A stretch of 64,000 nt of DNA from Cristatella mucedo (taxonomy: Eukaryota; Bryozoa; Phylactolaemata; Cristatellidae): NCBI GenBank assembly GCA_009760855.2, contig WPIO01000001.1, positions 18,565,501-18,629,500 of the forward strand. The letters run 5' to 3'. The translations under genes were made by a program, and so were the position numbers. Each line of letters starts with the position of its first letter. Within the stretch, counting starts at the first letter, position 1. This document shows positions 57,840 to 64,000 of this stretch, piece after piece. The notes under the pieces are model-generated. The model had not been told where the DNA came from, ran no database searches, and saw only the letters and a program-made list of their open reading frames with translations.

Positions 57840-58371
57840 TGACTGACATTGCGTCATCTTCTGATCTGACAACGTTCAAAACGAAGCTAAAAGCCTATCT
57901 GATCGTCACAGCCTTGGCTCTGTCCGAGTGAATCTTTCTTTGTGTATTTTTGCGTTCCAAAATGTGCAAGTCGTAACTAAGGGCAAGATAAATATGCCTT
58001 TGTATAGTGCCCATTGAACTTGTCTTATTTCCGGTGTGTTTCGAGTGCTTACCTGTACATGATTCAGTGCTTTGCTGCTTGCCGGCGGCCCTACATGCCA
58101 GAGGCCCGAGTGCCTTCATGTATACTTAAATGTGTGTATACTTGTCTAGGCATGCTTACTGGTATGTATACTTGTCTAAACATGCTTACAGGTATATATA
58201 CTTGATTGCTTTAGACTCCTAGCCTGGACGAGAAACGTTGCTCGCCATCGACTCCTCGGTAATGCTTCTTCTGCAACCAGTTGTAAAGCATGTGAACAAA
58301 AAATTCAGTTCTATCGAAGTGTTATTCAAAGACTGATCATTATTATCATTATTAGTCTTATTACTATCATG
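57840..58371 (+). repeat. Old L2-like 3' end
   Basis: SSDLTTFKTKLKAYLIVTAL (about 57853-57912) followed by a 3' UTR, ACCAGTTGTAAAGCATGTGA and an ATT-type end at 58338-58371. A 30-bp tandem (TGTATACTTGTCTARRCATG) lies at 58130-58200. Confidence 0.7.
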
Positions 58372-58655
58372 AGAGAGTGTATCAGGCTCTTCGTTCAGCC
58401 GTTACCGAAATAATTGAGCCAGAAACTTCTTTGACCCATTTTAATTAAAGGTCAAACACTTACTGTGTGCGAAAGAACTTCACCACCTGCCTCTGTCTCC
58501 CGGAGCTACTGCATAAATATACTTAGCAAGGGTTACAAAAGACCAGACATGACTATTATGTGTGGCGAAATGTGAAGGCAGCCAGTCAGGGGGTTAGATT
58601 GAGGACTCTTTTTTGATCCAGCGATGAGACTATGACCACGATTGCTTTTGAAATA

Positions 58656-58823
58656 GTGCGGTGGCTAGCCAATTTAACATCCTCTTTCGTATAGCGACAG
58701 AAGAACCTTTACTGCTATCACCACCGCTTGCAGCGGCGATAAAGAATCTCCCACCACAGGATTCGAACCCACGACCCGAGGTCGTGAAAAGCAACCGCCT
58801 TAACGAATGTGCCATCACGGCTC
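58656..58823 (-). repeat. tRNA-derived SINE, family B
   Basis: Minus strand: GTGATGGCACATTCGTTAAG (box A region), GTCGTGGGTTCGAATCCTGT (box B), GATAGCAGTAAAGGTTCTTC, TGTCGCTATACGAAAGAGGA, TGTTAAATTGGCTAGCC. Confidence 0.85.
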
Positions 58824-58829
58824 ACCATG

Positions 58830-59550
58830 CCTATGACCACCTTAATTATTTTAATTTGAAGAACTCTTTGTACAAGAGCAAAATGCTGCCTTTGATCTAG
58901 AGTTAGTTTCTTGAGTATCAGCTAGCCCTTCTTTAACACAGTAGCTGAAATGAGGTTTTAACTCATCTACCCTCTACCTTGCTTGCTAATTCAGTTTTAT
59001 CACTTCCAGAAAGGGCTACTGGAATGTTAACTTTTTTTTTTGCAATAACAACAGTAGCTGAGATCATTTTAGGGCAAGGAATTGAAGCCTTATCTGATCT
59101 TAATTGGCCCAAGGTTACGCTTCTTACCAAAAAAGTCTACTAGCAATTTGAGCATTATTCGAGCTTGGATTCACGAGTGTTTGATGTGCTATAAGCTAGA
59201 GCCTGCGGTGGTGGCCATTCAGGTGGTCAATGTTTATAAGATTTACAGACGACTCCTAAGCATTAGCGGAGCTGGCAGGTGCTTCTTGCTGACGTTTCAA
59301 GGTTTCGTAAGGTGTTATGGTGTTCTAGAAGATTCTGCTGGTTAGAAACATAATCACAGTCAGATTAAGACCGGTTATTGATCACAATGCTGGCAAAGGC
59401 TTTCGAAAGCATAAGCTTATACTGCATCACATCATAGTAACCATTACGCAATGATACACTGTTGACAGCTTACAACCATATTGAATATTTAGTAAAAGCT
59501 GTAGCTAAGTGAAAAATTAAGTTCTTTGGCGGCCTGTGCATACGTTGTGC
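58830..59550. other. No recognisable feature
   Basis: AT-rich sequence; short frames only. Confidence 0.4.
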
Positions 59551-59555
59551 GTCGT

Positions 59556-59738
59556 ATTCAAGCTCAGGGTCTTAGCCTAGAGGTCAATGTCTTCCTACTT
59601 CTCAAGCCAGGTTTCGTGTTTGAGTCCTGCAGCATGCAGTTCTTTATTACTTACTGTTGCTGCAAGCGGGATGATAGCCGCGAAGGCTCTGTCGCCGATA
59701 TCGAAATGAGGCTATTGGATCAGCCGACCTTTACCCTA
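59556..59738 (+). repeat. tRNA-derived SINE, family B
   Basis: GGTCTTAGCCTAGAGGTCAA (box A), TTCGTGTTTGAGTCCTGCAG (box B), CAAGCGGGATGATAGCCGCG, GGCTCTGTCGCCGATATCG, AATGAGGCTATTGGATCAGC. Confidence 0.8.
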
Positions 59739-59972
59739 CTTTTGCTCATAATTTTCGGAGCACCGTTTGTTTGCACAACACCATTTTACCAACGTTTTGG
59801 ACGAGTTTAATATATACACGTATATCTGAGGCTAGTGGAAATTTACTCTTTTCAGTAGATGCGATTTTGCAGACTAATAAAGAACCTGAGATGTAATCCT
59901 GAGCGAAAGGCCTTCGCTCTTCCTATGCATCCGCAACCCGTTTCTTTTAGAGTGGCAGAGAGTAAAAGGTAT

Positions 59973-60048
59973 TAATAATAATAATAATAATTCACTTGAT
60001 AAAGCGCCCTCAGAGAACTTAATCTCTCTCTAGGCGCTTTACATTGTA
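59973..60048 (-). repeat. Young L2 3' tail fragment
   Basis: Minus strand: ATGTAAAGCGCCTAGAGAGA, GATTAAGTTCTCTGAGGGCG, CTTTATCAAGTGAATT and an ATT tail. Only about 75 bp, the shortest L2 insertion seen. Confidence 0.88.
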
Positions 60049-60094
60049 TTGACAAACACAAAGACCTTAAGGCGGATAAGATCCGTTTACAAAC

Positions 60095-60117
60095 ACCATA
60101 TATACATATATATATAC

Positions 60118-60197
<80 letters not shown>
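60095..60197. repeat. TA/ATATACAT microsatellite
   Basis: About 100 bp of TA with regularly spaced CA steps. A foldback element starts at its right end. Confidence 0.97.
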
Positions 60198-60198
60198 G

Positions 60199-60381
60199 GT
60201 CAAGAGGCTCTCACTTAGTAGAAATATTGAACTTGGCATTATTCTTGCGTAATGATAAAATTCGTGGTTAAATTTTTCTCTCCTTGTATATACGTAATTT
60301 ACAAAGAGAAAAGAATTTAACCTCGAATTTTATTATTATGCAAGAATAGAGCATATTTCAGCTAAATGAGAGCGTCTTGAC
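60199..60381. mobile_element. 183-bp foldback element
   Basis: The left arm (60199-60288) and the reverse complement of the right arm (60293-60381) are about 80 per cent identical by eye. Both start GTCAAGA.GCTCTCA.TTAG, and both carry ATTCTTGC.TAAT.ATAAAA followed by TTCG.GGTTAAATT. The loop is about 4 nt. With no coding capacity and ends next to TA-rich DNA, it resembles a palindromic MITE or foldback element. Confidence 0.75.
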
Positions 60382-60547
60382 TGAAGATTTCTGGGACAAA
60401 AAGTAAGTGCACAACTATTTATATTGCATGATAATCTTACGTATTCTCTGAATCGGCTTTTGATTCCAACAATTCATGACAGTTACCAAATATTTAGTAC
60501 TTAATTAGGATTGCTAAGCACTGAAAGTACTCTCCTTAATTAAAAAG

Positions 60548-60722
60548 ATTGGCTGATCAAACAGCCTCATTTATATGATTATGATAAAGGGGCAGGAGAG
60601 CCGTGGCGGCCATTACTCCCGCTTGCAATAAACAATAATAATAATAAACAATCGCCTCTGGTATGACTCGAACCAGCGACCTCGGTCGTAGAGTACCGCG
60701 GTACCCCTTGCCTAAAGCCCCT
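60548..60722 (-). repeat. tRNA-derived SINE, family B, with internal AAT array
   Basis: Minus strand: CTAAGGGGCTTTAGGCAAG-type box A region, GTCGCTGGTTCGAGTCATAC (box B), then a 25-bp ATT array, GCAAGCGGGAGTAATGGCCG and GAGGCTGTTTGATCAGCC. The array is not present in other family B copies. Confidence 0.75.
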
Positions 60723-60729
60723 TAGTACA

Positions 60730-62420
60730 TTTTAAAATAAAAGTGGTAATAAGATGGCATTTAGTAGGCTGCAATTCACATACAATATGCACATTCAAAA
60801 TGCCCACAATTATATCTATAGTAACCTTATAGCGCGTCCATCGAAGGCTCCGAAGTCGCTGTCAATCATCTTGACATGAAGAGGCTAGAAGACTGGCTAT
60901 GATTCCTCCGCCGAGATGGTCGAGTGCTTATGCCGATTGCCGAATTCGGCAGTGCGACGTTCCAGGGCTTTCCAAAACGATGAAAGAAAAGTGCCGCGGT
61001 GCCTTCGCACCTGCCACCCTTGTGGCAAGCATAGATTCCTCTTCCCTCAAGATGTAAAGGAATAGCTCACAGGCAGGAATAGATCCAACGCACACGATGC
61101 GACTTGGCCGGTTGCCGTGGGAGAATGTGTGCTAGTGACAGAATGGCTGAACAGCCTGTTGTTCACAGCTTACGTGGGCCTCATTCTCCTAACCATGAAC
61201 AAATGCCAAAGCGGAATATGCGAGGTAAGTTCGGCAAGCTATGTGCTAAGCACATAATATACCAACGACAACTAATCATCGATGAGAGTCCCAATGGATG
61301 GTGCGGCCGGGAGCGGTCGCCTGATCGCAGTGGGAGGAGCAACGAGCAGTTCGCTGCTCGCCCCGACCTTGCCAGCGGCGATGGAGGATGATCTGCCCCC
61401 CAATCCCATATCGCCCACGTGAGGTTAGTCCTACAAGGGTTATTTAAGAGGATCCGTGCGCTAACCCCAAGTAGTCGTCGTCGTAGTCGTCGCCGAGAGA
61501 AAAAGCCGAGAGTAGGTAAGAGTGAGGGTCCGTGGAAGAGCGAACAAATCTGTGAGAATGTTCAGGCTACGCAGAGGTAGGTTGAGACGGCTGGCTCGCG
61601 GCTCTGCCGCGTGGGAAGAACGGACGCACTCCGCCCCACGTCGCACGTCGGCGGCTCCTAGAGACGACCCAGGGACGTCGAAGCCTCCGGGGATAAACAG
61701 CCAAGTGCAACTTAGACTGCAGCTGAAGCTGTGGAGGCGACAAACCCAGTGTGCCATGTCTTTGGCATAAATTGCTCGCGCCGGTGAATAACATCTTATC
61801 AACTGGCCCACAATAATCTGTCGCTTTCGGCACCCAGTTGCGGCAGCATGTGTTTTAACCGAACTACAGAGCTGCATCGAACGGTCCATCTGTAGAGCAC
61901 CGGGGGACTAACGCTTGAGGGGTCAAATGTTTGTCTCGGTGAGCGCTTGCAAGGAGTGCTGCGATAAGACCGAGCTAGACGAGAAGCGACATCGCGCGCC
62001 TGCGAATGAAGTTCGGTACAATCCCCTGTTGGCGATTTGCCACTCGATCCACCGCAGGCCGACCAACTCACGTGCCTCAAGGTAACGATTGATAGGATCG
62101 CATCTGAGACGCTCTAGGCGGGGCGACCTACTTATTTCGCTCTCACGCTCACGCTCCGGACCGCCACTCGGGAGTGGGCGACGCGCTTCGGCAGCGCTGA
62201 AGCCCATCCACCGCCACGCCATTTCCCTGCGGGCGGGCGGCATTACAGGGTAGCACTAGGTTTGCCCGAGTGAGTAACGACCGAGCGAGCTCATGAGCGC
62301 TTTTTGAAGAGTTTTTCGTGCACTTTAAAGAGAAAACAAAGGAATGAATTTGCGACATTGCTCTATACCAATCTATCGCAGAGTCGTCACACGAATATCT
62401 GTTACCGCAGTGGACTAGTA
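60730..62420. other. No gene recognised; promoter-like spot near 61470
   Basis: TTATTTAAGAGGATCC (about 61440-61455) is TATA-like, and AGTAGGTAAGAGTGAG (about 61511-61526) is a strong 5' splice site consensus. GC- and CpG-rich sequence surrounds both. Together they could be a first exon, but no coding frame is supported. Confidence 0.3.
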
Positions 62421-62426
62421 CCGACA

Positions 62427-62530
62427 GCCGCTTAGGCTGTGAGTGCGCTATACAAAAATCTCCTGCGTAACACTCACATGATCTTTATGACTTTGTGGAG
62501 TTACAGGCGGAGATACATTTCATTGCTAGT
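62427..62530. repeat. Unclassified dispersed repeat (copy 2)
   Basis: GCCGCTTAGGCTGTGAGTGC, TCCTGCGTAACACTCAC and GACTTTGTGGAGTTACAGGC align with 32380-32490. Confidence 0.6.
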
Positions 62531-62539
62531 GAGTTTCGC

Positions 62540-63580
62540 TTCGCATGTTCCCCTAGCACCCCTCCCCCTAGCTAACACGTGATGCATTACCCAGCTTTCT
62601 TGACCGAGCCTACATCCTACCTCATACGGGAAAGAGTCGATTGTTAACGCAAATTCAGGCAGACAGTCATTCGTTAAGTAGCACCCGGCTCACCAAGGCT
62701 GCATGCAGCGGCCACTGTGGGTATGTCTGCGGTAGCTACAACAATGCTGTAACTAGGTTCCGGGTCAGTGGGTCATGTCGATTCCTCGTGACCGGGCTTG
62801 GCGTGACCCTATCCCAATGGCGTGTCGAAGAAAACTACGTTTACTACCGAAGAGTGGTGTATTGTGTCTTGAAAAGGTAGAATCCGGCACGCGCGGACTG
62901 ATATCCTGAGGTAGGTCTGCGTCTAGCGTCTACCGACGGGACTAGCCGTAGTTTGGTGTGTAGCTGAGGTCTTCGCTAGCGTGCTACATCTTTGCTAGCT
63001 TTTTGTACTACCCCATATTTAAGTATTATGAGCGATACAATTGCATACTATTTTAATATTTTTTCTCATATTATTTCTGTTTATATATAATTTTGCTACT
63101 AACGACATCGCTAGAGAGCGGGTTACCGGCGGGGGGGGGGGGGGGGCTAGTTAGTCACTCTTACCGCCTGTTGGCCTTTTCTGAATGCTGAGTGAGGTAA
63201 AGAATATGATATTTAGTGAGCATAGCCAAGATTGGTTGAACGATTTATTGTCCTTTATCGCTTGAGATAACTGCATTGACTAAAGGACCAGGCATAAAAA
63301 TAGGGCCAAACTGGGCCGCAGTCCGAATCGAGAACCCCCCCCACCTGCCCCTCCCCCAGCTACCGAAGCTCAGGCCTAGTTACGGACGTTTGCTTTGACG
63401 TTAATGGAACTAAATTTATGAGAAATACAAACAAAATTATATATTATAAGCCGCCGCATAGCTAGTTGTACGAGGAGCGAGCTAGTCTGTCAATTCAGAG
63501 GTCGCTCCCTTGCCGATCGCCCTCAGGAGCTTTTGCTTTAACTCGTGGTCGCAGGTATGCACTTGCGTACTTAAAATGGC
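62540..63580. other. No gene recognised; poly-G run
   Basis: Includes a G run of about 17 at 63131-63147 and C-rich sequence at about 63336-63357. No coding frame is supported. Confidence 0.5.
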
Positions 63581-63588
63581 CGTTCCTT

Positions 63589-63750
63589 TTGATGCAAAGA
63601 AACTTCTGAAACTACTTCGCAGCCAAAATCTAATCGAAAGGCACGTTTCAAGGACACTTGTGGTGGCAGTTGTGGAGTAACTTTCGTCATTATGCAGAGA
63701 AGCTTCAGAGACTACATTTCAGGCAAAATCCCAGCGAAAGGCATAATTGG
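63589..63750 (+). repeat. Diverged tandem duplication, about 101-bp spacing
   Basis: GATGCAAAGAAACTTCTGAA, ACTACTTCGCAGCCAAAATC and CGAAAGGCACG recur as TATGCAGAGAAGCTTCAGAG, ACTACATTTCAGGCAAAATC and CGAAAGGCATA. About 55 bp is recognisable in each copy. A plus-strand frame of about 65 residues (63658-63855) covers the second copy; it has no recognised domain. Confidence 0.65.
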
Positions 63751-64000
63751 GAACACTTCCAGAAAATTGGCGGCGAAGTCCGACGCGAAAATTGTTCTCA
63801 CGTTTCGTATCTGTACGATCGACTTTCCGGGAGTTGGCGGGTGGAAGTAGTCTAGGATCAGCAGTGAGGGAGTGTGGGATTTCAACCGTGATTTATGAGG
63901 AGCTTCGAAACTGCTTTCGCTGCGCTAAGCAAACGAGCCGTCTGTCATAACGCGATGCATCCGTGCTTCTCCGCAGTTAATATAATAGCGTGCTTACTGC

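Noticed and set aside
41034-60048. Recurring GTAAAGCGCCTAGAAAGAGA blocks as conserved RNA genes
   Set aside because: They always sit upstream of ATT tails and, in longer copies, downstream of L2 ORF2 sequence, so they are LINE 3' ends.
60925-61000. Possible tRNA gene (GCCGAGATGGTCGAGTGCTT)
   Set aside because: Box A-like sequence is present, but no acceptor stem, anticodon arm or box B could be built. At most it is a worn SINE head.

Overview
The window is nuclear DNA of an animal, most likely an invertebrate. It has no operons or ribosome binding sites. Long AT-rich stretches are broken by CpG-rich islands, and there are long simple repeats, tRNA-derived SINEs, and many 5'-truncated copies of one non-LTR retrotransposon family of L2/CR1 type. 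I cannot name the species. The gene density and intronless CpG-rich genes would fit a chelicerate or another marine invertebrate, but that is a guess.

Only two protein-coding genes can be supported. Both encode intronless GNAT-family N-acetyltransferases and both lie in CpG islands. One is on the minus strand at 24333-25058 (241 aa) and one on the plus strand at 46920-47699 (259 aa). They are diverged paralogues, transcribed away from each other and about 22 kb apart. Each reading frame is closed by an upstream in-frame stop and followed by an AATAAA signal. The pattern recalls arylalkylamine N-acetyltransferase-like proteins; the substrate is unknown. Further CpG islands at 1.5-2.6, 4.4-6.35, 16.2-16.5, 17.6-18.2 and 45.9-46.6 kb are promoter-like but carry no recognisable gene.

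Layout: 0.7-1.24 kb is a broken Ty3/Gypsy reverse-transcriptase relic. At 1.9-2.1 kb is a 14-bp minisatellite. From 2.8 to 7.0 kb GA/GT microsatellites flank a CpG island. From 7.0 to 9.5 kb nothing is recognised. From 10 to 23 kb lie decayed L2 copies, a candidate solo LTR and two weak CpG islands. GNAT gene 1 sits at 24-25.5 kb. From 25.6 to 36 kb there are L2 pieces, two Tigger/pogo-like DNA elements (one with an L2 tail nested in it) and CA/TA repeats. From 36 to 45.4 kb there are dense SINEs and L2 copies, including the best-preserved L2 C-terminal frame (41267-41752) and an L2 copy split by a G-rich element with a 7-bp target duplication. GNAT gene 2 sits at 45.9-48.2 kb, bracketed by two same-orientation copies of a TATA-bearing repeat (42.9 and 49.3 kb). 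From 50 to 60.7 kb there are more L2 and SINE copies and a 183-bp foldback element. From 60.7 to 64 kb the sequence is mostly unrecognised.

The repeats form a system. SINE family A joins a tRNA-like head to a 3' tail that resembles the 3' end of the local L2 family, which suggests that L2 reverse transcriptase mobilised it. A second tRNA-derived family (B) has a different tail.
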